Part shown: positions 46,407-55,563 of the stretch, one piece after another
Layout: the number at the start of each line of letters is the position of its first letter
How positions within the stretch are numbered: position 1 is the first letter of the stretch
Origin: Kappaphycus alvarezii
Taxonomy: Eukaryota > Rhodophyta > Florideophyceae > Gigartinales > Solieriaceae
NCBI GenBank assembly: GCA_002205965.3
Contig: NADL03000450.1
Coordinates: 248,001 to 312,000, forward strand
Length of the DNA stretch: 64,000 bases
Reading direction: 5' to 3'
Notes under the pieces: generated by a model
What the model was told of the DNA's origin: nothing
Seen by the model: only the letters and a program-made list of their open reading frames with translations
The model's database searches: none
Made by a program: the position numbers and the translations under genes

Positions 46407-47508
46407 TCAGCGTCCAAATACAACATCGAACAACGGATTTGAAATTCCAAAGTTGACATTCGGCTGAAAGTAGTGATGATGAACATGTCTTCTCTTCTGC
46501 TGCTTAAGAAACGCGTTCTTCGGAACGGCGTGATGGATCCAAAAATGCGTCATATCGTACACCAAGTACCCAATTGCAAACCCAATTAACCACGGATAGC
46601 CCACATGTACACCCAAAATCCTTGGCGCCCCATACCAAAACGGCGCCGCCAAATCATCGCCGGCACAGGCGGAAATACCAAACGATCAAAGTCCATTGGC
46701 GTAATGTGGTGGTGTCCATGAATCAAAAAGTGAAAGATGTTTGCATAGTACCCCTCTGTCTCCAAATGGAACACATACCTATGCAACACATACTCAAACA
46801 ACAACCAACACAATCCTCCAACCAAACCCCACAAGACAACCGCTCCCAATCCAACTCCTGCCATCCACCAATCTTTCCCACAAACCTCCACCATTCCACC
46901 GCCAATATTGGAAGCCAGAAGAGCAACGGCACATACCACGGACACTTTGTCATTGCCTCGACGGCGTCATTTGTAAACATCTTGACGGTATGGTCTGTAG
47001 TCGGGAATGAATGAATCCAGCGATGATACTTTCCCCCCAGCATGCCAACCTGATGCAGAATCGGCTTATCCCACTTGACCAACAATTCGCCCGTCTTCTC
47101 TCATCGACATTACCATCCCTTCCCTCCCCATCCTTGTCCCCACCTACCACATCTCCAATCCAATACTTGCTCAGCATTTTATATGCAAACGCAGAATGCA
47201 CATGAAGCCCTTCACGCTCCCCATCCCCGCACTCATGACGTCGGTAACATCGCCTCCAAATACGCGTCCAACACCTCCATACCACCAGGATGCTGCTCCA
47301 GAAACAAAGTGACATCATATACCCCGCCCTTGTAAATCACCCATGCGTCATTAAGGGAATTATGGTGCGAAACGACCTTTCTCGTCAATGCATACCCCTC
47401 TCCGTCATGCGACTCTTGCACATCTTGATTACTCTTGGTATTTCCGTTCATTGACACGGCCTCTTCAGAAGTGGCGCGTGAGCGTTTTCGCAGCGAATCT
47501 TGACACAT
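46407..47508 (-). CDS. Fatty acid 2-hydroxylase (Scs7/FA2H type), five apparent 1-base gaps
   Basis: Diiron membrane enzyme that adds a 2-hydroxyl to sphingolipid acyl chains, located in the ER. An N-terminal cytochrome b5 domain carries VSHHNSLNDAWVIYKGGVYD and the heme-binding HPGG, followed by GDVTDV. A linker reads HSAFAYKMLSKYWIGDV and ELLVKWDKPILHQVG. The hydroxylase domain holds all expected histidine boxes: EYVLHRYVFH, HFLIHGHHHITPMDFDRLV followed by FPPVPA, YDMTHFWIHHA and KRRHVHHHYF. Hydrophobic segments flank them (WYVPLLFWLPILAV, GLGAVVLWGLVGGLCWLLF, YPWLIGFAIGYLV). Five frame changes (near 47252, 47235, 47098, 46878 and 46652) each need one extra base; otherwise conservation is excellent. 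The ATG at 47508 is the first in frame before the b5 domain. Stop at 46407-46409. Confidence 0.85.
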
Positions 47509-48167
47509 TGGATCGCGGTCTCGTTTCAATTCGGCGAAGACGGGAGTTGGGAGGAACGCGCAAGTAGGGATGAGAGATTAGAAACGGGCTAAGGTTGTGC
47601 GTTGATTTGTACGTCGGGTTGGGAACGAGGTGGCGGAATGTTGAACTGCCGGTACCAAGGTAGGCCCGGTGAATAGTGGAGTGGAGGTAGTGAGTGTTAT
47701 CGGAACGGTGGTAGAAAGGGGTGGATGGTTGGGGTGCGCTTATATGGGTATTGGACGCGCGTGGAGTGGAGCTGTGGGATTGAGAGCTTGCACGCGAGGT
47801 GATGGCAAGTGCAGCGATGGAGCATCGCTGCAGCAAGGGAATGTGCAGACCGGATTTTAAAAGGGGCATATTATTACAGTATTTTTTTACAGGTTTATGA
47901 GAAAAGAAACGGGAAAAAGAAAGCGGGGCGATCCGTGACCAATAGGGAGTAAGGGAGTGGGAATGACAGGGATAATTGTTTGCCCGACTACAGTATGGCA
48001 CAGCGTGGAGAGAGTGCTCCCTTTGCCCTATCTCGTTGAAAGCCTTGAAATTTAAGAGTAATTATTGCTTGCCGTGGGCATAGAAATTTATTGGTTTAAT
48101 GAGTCAATTTTAATTGAATCATTGAAAAATCAAAGTCGAATCGTTGCATTGCTGTTATTGTATTATA

Positions 48168-48196
48168 CTGTACTGTATCAGAAAGATACAGTACAG
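48168..48196. repeat. Perfect 12-bp inverted repeat CTGTACTGTATC / GATACAGTACAG
   Basis: Arms at 48168-48179 and 48185-48196 with a 5-base centre AGAAA. Same geometry (5-base centre) as the inverted repeat at 22310-22334, built from the same ACTGT/ACAGT units. Confidence 0.85.
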
Positions 48197-49008
48197 AAAC
48201 TTGAATGTCTTACAGTACTGTGCAAGGACATTGGATTGTCATCTCGTCGGGTAGTACTGTACAGTACTGTAATATTGTTATGTGAATTCTGAGCAAAGTG
48301 CATGTTCGCAAAACTGCCTTGGCCATACAGTACAGTACTGTAAAGAAAATACATTAATGCTAAAAATAGGAAAACCGAAAACTGTGGCCCTTTCAGTAGC
48401 TTTAGCTACAGTAGGCTACCAAGTCTAATTACTAAGTGGGGTACTGCACTGTCCTGTCTTCTACGACTGCTGAGCATCTTTCGACGAAGAAAGATTTGGT
48501 ATTTTTCTGCCAATTTCTAATTTTCCAGTCCTCTATCCTAAATAAAGTAAAATCCCCGCGAATTACCAGGTTTTAAGGATATGGAAATAATTCTCTGTGG
48601 GGATGGTAGTTCAACGAACGGTATCGATGCGTTGTCCACGCACAGTACTGTCGAGTGTCGGCATTTGGAAATGTCCTATTCAATAAATTAAAAAATCACA
48701 ATTGCAGCGACCGGCAACGAACCATGCTGTCCAATAAGCTGCAATGCTGAACTGCACAAACCCGAAAATGTTCAGTATCGAATTGCTCTGTTTTGAGGAG
48801 GCACGTTGTTCATGCTGCTGCGTTGATATACACCGCTGGCGGGCCACGTTCACTGTAAGGCGAGAAATGCAATTTCGTAACCTCACTACTGTACACGTAC
48901 TGTCCAATATTCTAACTGTTGCAGATTTGTTACATACACTGTAGTGTAGAAGAGGGGCCTACAGTATGTCAGTATTGGAGAGGATACTAGACGGACATCC
49001 ACTGCCAC

Positions 49009-49042
49009 TACAGTACCATACAGTGTACTGTACAGTACAGTT
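49009..49042. repeat. ACAGT-unit palindrome cluster
   Basis: Reads CTACAGTACC, then ATACAGTGTACTG, then TACAGTACAG in close succession about 490 bp before the RPAIN-like start codon. Confidence 0.8.
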
Positions 49043-49530
49043 TCACTACATTGGCCAAAAATTACAGATCATACTTCTGTTGGGTAATTTTCCGTACCGA
49101 CAGATGTCGAGCAGCAAAACCATCATGTTGTATTCTTCACTAGAAAAATAACTTTACTCGACATTTGTAATTTCTAATTTGTGTCTGTGCAGTACCGTGG
49201 TAGGTACACTGTGGTGATGATAGGAAACACGAGAATCACCTTCGTTAAACAATCCTCTTCGTCCCAGCGTCGCACTGTACGTCACACAAAAAACAACATC
49301 CCTCGCCAATGAATTTCTCCGCCATTTAGATCTCCGCTCTAACTGCACGTACAATAAACTGCACAACCCCCGAGATTCTTTACCCACCCAGGCAATGCAT
49401 CATTCTTCAGCGGAATCTACCGGAATCCACACCCCGGCACTATTTAAGCCTCACTACCTCCCGTCACCCGCATCATCCCTCCTTCACACATCCCCCAAAT
49501 CTCCAACTATCCATCCTCATTCTCTCAACC

Positions 49531-50193
49531 ATGCAAGTCCTGACCGAACCCTACAATGATCGCTGCAACGAATGGACATCTGCTGTCTCGCGCCGTTGGA
49601 CTGACCCCTTGTTTCACTCCTGTATGATACGCTTAAAGGCTCAGGTTCTCATTGGTATTGAACCGAGTCGTCAGAGGAGCCGCGAAATCGTCATCGCGGA
49701 GGCCAACAAATTACCACGTGCACATGATCAACAGCCCCCGCACTTTTCCGATGAGGAGATGGACACCTTTATTCAGGATTTGCAAAACGAGTTGGAGAAG
49801 GTCAAGAGGGATCGGAAGGCCAAGACGGAAGCCTTGAGAGTTTTAGATGGGATGGTTAGGGATAAGTATGAAGGCGACAGCAACGAATTGCCGCATGCTA
49901 TTGAGATGGTTGAAGTCGAGGCTCGTGTCGTTTGTCCGCTCTGTGAGAACGGCCTCTTGTGTCACAGGGACGGCATCGTGTATTGCAAGTGTGGCCTCCG
50001 GTTGGATGGCTGCATGTATGATTCAATGACCTTGGAAAAACTCAGAGATAAGTTGCGCGAAATTATGGAGGAACATCAGAAGAGAGGTTGTTTTCGCACC
50101 AGGCCGCCTACTTTTGCTTGTAAGGAGTGCCTTGGGATGAATCTGATTCATGCGTTTTGTGACGCGTGCGATTTGGATTGCATCGTATTGTGA
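49531..50193 (+). CDS. RPA-interacting protein (RPAIN) family
   Basis: Uninterrupted 220-residue frame from an ATG at the end of a C-rich leader. RPAIN proteins bind replication protein A and help carry it into the nucleus. The N-terminal region holds tryptophan-containing WTSAVSRRWTDPLFHSCMIR (about residues 15-34), like the conserved N-terminal box. The middle is acidic and helical (FSDEEMDTFIQDLQNELEKV). The C-terminal zinc finger has CPLCENGLLCHRDGIVYCKC (about residues 135-154) and, after a helix (LEKLRDKLREIMEEH), a second pair CDACDLDCIVL at the very end, which matches the family's closing CxxC segment. An extra CKEC pair before it is unusual. No intron is needed. AATAAA for polyadenylation lies at about 50227-50232. 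Confidence 0.75.
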   Translation: MQVLTEPYNDRCNEWTSAVSRRWTDPLFHSCMIRLKAQVLIGIEPSRQRSREIVIAEANKLPRAHDQQPPHFSDEEMDTFIQDLQNELEKVKRDRKAKTEALRVLDGMVRDKYEGDSNELPHAIEMVEVEARVVCPLCENGLLCHRDGIVYCKCGLRLDGCMYDSMTLEKLRDKLREIMEEHQKRGCFRTRPPTFACKECLGMNLIHAFCDACDLDCIVL

Positions 50194-50245
50194 ATTAGCT
50201 GTGCGGTAACCGACTGCGATTTTAGGAATAAAGTCGAACCTGACT

Positions 50246-50430
50246 GTGTGACAACGTTGTCTGTCCTGCGCCCTGTGTAGTATGCCGTTTATCTGTGGCC
50301 TCTGACTCTACGACTATTTGTTGTACTGTGATCAATGCATTTTACTCATCTCGCCTTCCTGCGCCAGCTTTTCCCTTTCATTATGGCTAGGATTCCCAAC
50401 CACACCGGAGCGAAATCCTGCATGCCTAAT
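50246..50430 (+). repeat. Direct duplication, copy 1 (3' flank of RPAIN-like gene)
   Basis: Starts TGACAACGTTGTCT and continues through GTGGCCTCTGACTCTACGA, ATTTGTTGTACTGTGA, CTTTTCCCTTTCA and TGGCTAGG. The same landmarks recur in the same order and spacing in copy 2 at 50880-51060, with roughly one base in five changed. Confidence 0.65.
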
Positions 50431-50879
50431 GGCTGGTCTCCTGCCCGTCTTCACGGGTGATCTGCGCGCACTGGTCATCACGTACTGTAGTTTTGCAAGC
50501 TTATAACCACTACGCTTGATCCCTTAGGAAGCAACTGGCGTCACTCCAATTCATAGACCTGCCCCCCTAGTCTCGGAAAATAGCTGTCCTACATTTCTAA
50601 TCAGTTAAGCTCCCCTCTAGGAAATGAACCTACTGTACTTTCCAAATATACACCTCGTTGATGGCCACCTCCAACGCGGCCTGCATGTTGACTGGGCTAC
50701 CAGCCACATGGGTTGAATGCAAGTTCTTAGGAATCACAACATTTGCACCATTCGCAGTCAAACAACCCCATGAAGTTTCCCTGTCCAAATGTGAAACTAT
50801 CCAAACGTTTTCCCCAGCCGGAAAAGCTGACAAATCAAGGCCGACGGGGAATCGAGAACACACAAAATTGGCCATGAAT

Positions 50880-51060
50880 ATGAGACAACGTTGTCTCGCC
50901 CACCTCCTTTTGCAGGTTATCGGATCATCTACGGCCTGTGACTCTGCGATTATTTGTCGTATCGTGAACAATGTAGTTCACTGGTCTCTTCTTTTTGTAT
51001 CTGCTTTCCCCTTTCAATTTGGCTAGGTCTCCAAACCACAGCAAAGGGGAAACTAAAAAG
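50880..51060 (+). repeat. Direct duplication, copy 2
   Basis: Shares ACAACGTTGTCT, GGCCTGTGACTCTGCGATTATTTGTCGT, TCCCCTTTCA and TTGGCTAGG with copy 1, about 634 bp downstream. The 450 bp between the copies has no known gene, so this may be a segmental duplication of the gene's 3' flank or the terminal repeats of a small element. Confidence 0.65.
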
Positions 51061-51402
51061 CAAACTCGAGACGGGGAAAGGTTTGGTGTTTTGCTATTGA
51101 AGATATATCCAATCTGAGCGTGAATCGAGGAAATGAAGATTCACCTTGGTCTTTACCGTAATCGCATGGACATTCGCATTGCATTCGGATTGTAACCAAC
51201 GCCTTAAGCTCACTGAATGTATCTGTTTCGACAGGACTCCCGGGCCTCCTTCGAGAGGGACATGTTGCATGGGAAGGTGGGTGGGAGAGAAATCGACACG
51301 CCGAAGAGATCGGCAGACGAGAGCCAGAGTTGAATCGGTGAGTAAAGCGGAAACACAATGGGTTTATAAGCTCGTTGATACCCTTTCAACCTATGGAAGT
51401 GT

Positions 51403-52440
51403 TCATGTAGATGAAATGTTGCGGCAGGAGCTGATGGCACTTGATTCTACTAGCCAGTAGAGGGGAGTCCAGCAAGCAAACAAGCCGCATTGGAGGTTAC
51501 TGCCGATGCGGGGTGCCCCTGTAAAACAATACCTTGCACTTTCGAAACCCGCTCCATCGCATGACTGGCAACGGTCCTCAAAAGTTCCTTCACGACGATG
51601 AACGCCGCCGGATGCCGGCCTCCCAGTGTTGGGACGAGTAAAGGAACTAGCCATCTTTCCCCCGGCAATTCAGCAAGAAACCCTTGGTATTTCCGCTCCT
51701 CCGGGTGGGCTGCGTTAAGGTTCGTAAACGGGTTAAACCTCTTCGCTCTGGCGTAGGAGGGGGTAAGGGTTGACGAGGGTTAAGTGGAAATAGTCCGTGC
51801 CACCGGCAGCTCCCATTGCCTTGATATCCGGCATCGTCCTGTGGCGGCAGTGTACACTAGGTTCAATATATGGACACCTGGCTGCCTTCGCGAGGTTATA
51901 TCGGGGGATGGTCACCTGGTTGTTGTCGCCAGAACTGCGCTCTTATCCATAAAACAGTGCAGCAAGTAATCCCGAAAATATCCAGCATTTCAGGACAACC
52001 TGCCTCTGGGCAAGGAGTATTGGGGGCGCACAAAGGGGTCTGGCAGAAGTATTGGAACCAAAAGGAGAAATCCTTACTTGTAATACAGTATGTGTCTTCA
52101 CACCAGGGCACGGCGCACAGTAGACCTATCCTTTGGCTGCGGGCAGGGACATACTGGCGCGAAAAGCGCGACTGCGAGTGTTGCCGAGCGACAGGGCCCC
52201 TTGCACAGCCGCGTGAACTACATCTATGAGCTTCTTTTGCTATGGAAGGTTGGGGGAGCAGAAGTTGCTAAACTGAAGTCGGTCCGAGGGTTGGCAAGAG
52301 GCGCTCCATGTATTAAAAGCAGCGATAGCATCCTCGTGTTGGGTCCGGTTTTGAGCAGACTGTGGCGAAAACCTATTAAATAGCTGATGAGAAGCAGTTC
52401 TACAAGCAAGAAAAGAGGTGGACGCAATATCATTCGTAGA
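51403..52440 (-). pseudogene. LINE 3' end (finger to C terminus), truncated
   Basis: On the minus strand, a finger remnant CPEAGCPEMLDIFG (about 52000-51960) corresponds to the family C-x-C, then LDxFGDHxLxC; the frame breaks inside it. Downstream come GAAGGTDYFHLTLVNPYPLL (about 51820-51760), a FNPFTNLNAAHPEERKYQGF stretch (about 51730-51670), LVPLLVPTLGGRHPAAF (about 51640-51590) and a SNAACLLAGLPS end (about 51500-51465). The order matches the tail of the LINE at 16.7-19.4 kb (DITIAHT, AGAAVTLAEREK, SLGDEGQRFFRR) at the level of layout rather than identity. No RT core is preserved upstream, so it is a 5'-truncated, decayed copy. Confidence 0.5.
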
Positions 52441-52805
52441 GGTGAGACTGATTCTCAGGGTCGGCTTTTTTCCTCGAGCGATTTGATGGGCAGTTGAAGC
52501 TCCTTGAATATTGAGCTGTCGAGAACTCCGTTCGCTAGTGTGAGCACGCAGTTTTCAGTTAGACCGTCGACATATCCAGTTCCTCTCCGTATGCGGGAGA
52601 ACGACACAACTCGCAGAAGGTAGCCCGCTTTGTAGACCCAAAGTAATTACCAAGTTTCTGAAAGGAAGCCTGTGCGTCTGTAGTCTCCATAACCGCATGA
52701 TGGAAACGCTGGAGGGACTGTACAAGGTCCAGGAAGTGTTGTACTATTAAACACCTGGGAAACGATGGGCGCGTTCAAACCCATAATCCCCGTGCTATAT
52801 CCCGG
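52441..52805. other. No gene recognised between two opposed LINE tails
   Basis: Mixed-composition DNA without a convincing frame. It may hold the unreadable upstream part of either LINE fragment. Confidence 0.25.
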
Positions 52806-53530
52806 TTGATTGTCAGTGGTTATGAGGTTGAGCAAAGTGCAGAACCTCTGGTGTCCTTCCCTCGCTGGAACCTTAGACGCTCAAGTATCATTACACTCGT
52901 GAATCCCCGTGCTACTTCCAACAGGAGAGTGAGAGCCTTCAACCCGATGTCCTCTCTGAATGCGGCGCGAAATGCGAAGCAGGGAAGGTATCAATCTCTT
53001 ATCGTGACCTCCACCAACGGTAGGCTTGTGCTTGTGCCAACCTCGACTCTTGGAGGCTGGCGCCCGGATACATACGCAGGCTACATGACGTGGCAAGGAA
53101 CGTGGTCTAGCCTTCCGACGGCCACAAGCTTCAAATGTTGGGTGAAAGAATTTCTTCGATGGTCCATCCTTTCACTTTGTTCTGGGGTACGCACTTAACT
53201 ACTGTGCTGCGTATCTACTCAAGTAGATACTGCAATATCACTCCCCACGGGAAATGATTTCATCAGTACAGGGTATGTCGAGGACATGTAATTAAGAAAA
53301 GAATTACTCCTCCTTAAAAAGATATAGGACATCATCTGTCATCAAATAATAAACCCCTCCCCGTCTGATCAACATCTCCCTATTTGGCGCAAAGCGTGTT
53401 CATGGCTACAGTGGCCGTGAGGGCAAAGGAGACGCACGGAAAGGTTCGGGAGTTTTGATGCAAAGGCACGCAGCAGCAGCCGTCATGTCCAATGAGGCCT
53501 GCGTTATGGCTGACTTGAAGGTGGCCTTCT
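52806..53530 (+). pseudogene. LINE 3' end, plus strand, interrupted
   Basis: SLNAARNAKQGRYQSLI and LVLVPTSTLGGWRPDTYA (about 52950-53085) align with the NLNAAHPEERKYQGF and PTLGGRHPAAF pieces of the minus-strand copy at 51.4 kb. After an AT-rich break of about 250 bp (53190-53390), VLMQRHAAAAVMSNEACVMA (about 53455-53515) gives the recurrent tail. A 9-bp-armed palindrome GTATCTACTCAAGTAGATAC lies at 53211-53230 in the break. It faces away from the other copy, so the two are independent insertions. Confidence 0.45.
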
Positions 53531-54177
53531 AGGGAGCATAGTTCCTCCCCCATTACTGTGTCGGCACACCTTTGTGATTCGATTGTGGTTGTCTGGAAAA
53601 TTTCAGGATAGATCGAATATATCTTCCAAGAATAAAACACCCAAGCCTTCTGATAGCGGTAAATCAGCGGAAAAGGGATATCCGACGCTCTTTATATCAG
53701 AATGCATGTATTGCAAGCAACAAAAGTGCTTATTGCAAGCGTCAAAAGTGCTTCCATAGTATAATTCCTTGACCAGGAAGTGGTATATATGGATGAAGGA
53801 CGAAGGGCACAAGTGTACACAGAAGCGGCAGGCTCTACACCTACTGTCACTAACAAAAAGTAACAAGAAGGCTTCCTAGGTCTGAAGTTGACTCCCAACT
53901 TCGTTCCTACCGAGTACGACTTTCAAGTTGTCTCCAAACGTGATTGACCTCGCTTTGAGGAAGTAGTTTCCTCAGTTTATATAGAATTTTTGCTATGGTT
54001 TTCCCAAGACTTTACCCCTAAAGTGTTGGGAAAACCATGCTAAATATCAAAAAGTTCATAAAAATAATTTTTTTGGACGTGAGAGTCTCAATACAAGATA
54101 ATTTGAAGATATGTGAAGATAGTTAAAAGATTCTAAATAGACGCGGAAACGATTCTAGTCCTTATAATTTCAATTTC
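53531..54177. other. AT-rich intergenic DNA with a strong hairpin
   Basis: No gene is supported. The frame at 53574-53759 is short. The notable feature is the inverted repeat at 53995-54038. The gypsy element's 3' LTR was expected near here but no copy of the 60.55-60.88 kb sequence was seen. Confidence 0.35.
53995..54038. repeat. Near-perfect 20-bp inverted repeat, 4-base loop (44-nt hairpin)
   Basis: Outer arms ATGGTTTTCCCAA and TTGGGAAAACCAT pair exactly. After one mismatch the inner arms ACTTTA and TAAAGT continue the stem around the loop CCCC. It has the same length and geometry as the hairpin at 41615-41658 but an unrelated sequence. Confidence 0.9.
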
Positions 54178-54440
54178 CTACACTAGATCCAAAAAAATCA
54201 TCCAAATATTTACACCAACCAAACAGTCGCGACAAATATCCGCGAACGGCTTACGATTCTCTATTTCTCCTGAGAGATATCTAAACCAATAAAGATGCAC
54301 ATCCGATTTCAACGTCGGGACCACTTGTTCCATACTATCCAGCCATCGCCCCACCATTCCATTACTTTCCACGTAATCCTCCCACTTTTCCTCTTCGTCC
54401 TCCTCGTCCCCTACTCTTCATTCTCCTGCGGTCGCATCCT
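54178..54440 (-). other. Minus-strand open frame, acidic then helical, unidentified
   Basis: The reading begins with an acidic DEEDEEEKWEDYVES stretch and continues GMVGRWLDSMEQVVPTLKSD to a stop at about 54178. It is protein-like and has a possible membrane-adjacent hydrophobic end (VGVNIWMIFLDLV). It directly follows the gypsy integrase C terminus on the same strand, so it may be the polyprotein's tail in another frame or the end of a host gene interrupted by the element. The family is not recognised. Confidence 0.3.
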
Positions 54441-55563
54441 CCTACGGTCGTGGCGTTTGACCGTTCGTGGAGTGTACGGATTGCGTCGCGCTTGAGCTGG
54501 GTTGGGGTGAGGCCAGCCGGGCGGTCATCCAAGGGTGTCGAGACGTCGCGCACGATGATTTTCCGAGGGTGTGGGGTTAGCTCCAAGTCAAACGCGTCGG
54601 TTCCTGCTGTGCGGTGTATTTACATGTTCTACCCGTACGTTAATGGTTCGAAAAGCTCGTCCCAGTTCGTCTGGTGTTCCGCAACGTAATTACAGAAGGC
54701 GCACACGAGCGTACGGTTGAAAAGTTCGGCTTTTACGTTAGTATGCGGATGATACGCGACAGTGAGCTAGTGATTGATCCCCAGCATACCGCAAACAGTA
54801 TCGAAGAACTTGGCTACGAACTGCTTCCCGTTTTCGGTAAGGATGTAATTCGGCGCACCGTACGCGTATACCCAGTGTTCCAAGAAAGCTTGTCAGACAT
54901 CTGCGGTGGTAGTTTTCCGTAGTAGCACGGCACGCGTAAGCTTCGAGTACCGGTCCGTGATGATCACGGTAAACTGATATCCGCGAGAAGTCACTGGGAA
55001 CGAACCAAGGATGTCCAACACGACGAACTCAAAGGGACCGGCAGCCGGGAACAGTTCCGAGTAATTATGGTGCTTGTACTGTGTTTCCCGGGACCAGATA
55101 CAACCGCGACACCGAGCGACGGTAATGTAAGCGTCCAGAGCCACGTGGAGTTAGTAATGATCGCGAGGCGGGGTGCAGTTCATCCGAATCGCACAGGGGT
55201 GACTACTAAGGGGCGGGCACCAAGTGTAGGAAGCACGCATGAAGGGATTTGGGTGCCATGCGTTGCAGATCACTTTTAAACCGGGAACGCCGGACCAGGA
55301 ATCTGTATCGCTCATAGGCCTACTGGCTATTGGGGGTGCCAACCTCTTCCGCGAGCTTTAGGAAACCGGTTCAGTGCCTTTAGCTTCCAAAAACCGTTTA
55401 ACCGTGATTGGCATGACGTTGGTGTCCTCAGAGATCTCTTCGGATGGCTGCAAATTTCCATCCGTGTTATCTGTATTTTCCAGGTACATGCGTGCAATCT
55501 TTTTGCAAACAATCGTAGTACCTCATCCGAAACCGGTTTATCATCCCCGCAAGCAACAAGCAC
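54362..55563 (-). pseudogene. Ty3/gypsy integrase region
   Basis: On the minus strand, a zinc-binding remnant CRGCIWSRETQYKHH (about 55115-55070) leads into the core: FEFVVLDILGSFPVTSRGYQ (first catalytic aspartate) and FTVIITDRYSKL. An ILTENGKQFVAKFF stretch (about 54860-54820) has glutamate in place of the usual second aspartate. Then come YHPHTN and WDELFEPLTYG, and a DAFDLELTPHPRKIIVRDVS end (about 54600-54545). This order is that of Metaviridae integrases. The core is split across frames, and the substituted residue suggests it is inactive. Upstream frames at 55327-55563 link it to RNase H. Confidence 0.65.

Larger units (their letters stand above)
47509..49530. promoter_or_regulatory. 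Divergent 2-kb upstream region of FA2H and the RPAIN-like gene, rich in ACAGT/ACTGT palindromes
   Basis: No gene is supported, although minus-strand 47465-48001 stays open. Motif clusters are at 48163-48217, 48253-48271, 48324-48343, 48407-48414, 48643-48650, 48889-48906, 48960-48968 and 49009-49041. A C-rich leader with CACCTCACTACCTCCCGTCA-like composition precedes the ATG at 49531, and TATTTAAG at about 49441-49448 could act as a TATA-like element. Roles are inferred from position. Confidence 0.5.
50194..51402. other. Non-coding block with a duplicated segment
   Basis: No gene is supported. The two copies of the duplicated segment are given separately. The frame at 50630-50971 (-) is probably a shadow. 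On the plus strand, MATSNAACMLTGLPATW (about 50661-50711) resembles the recurrent LINE tail, suggesting a tiny LINE scrap. CTACTGTAC at about 50629-50637 matches the gene-island motif. Confidence 0.35.

Noticed and set aside
47465..48001. 178-residue minus-strand frame upstream of FA2H as an N-terminal extension or separate gene
   Set aside because: Composition is serine, proline and histidine rich in leader-like DNA. It overlaps the FA2H start in another frame and no splice sites join it convincingly.
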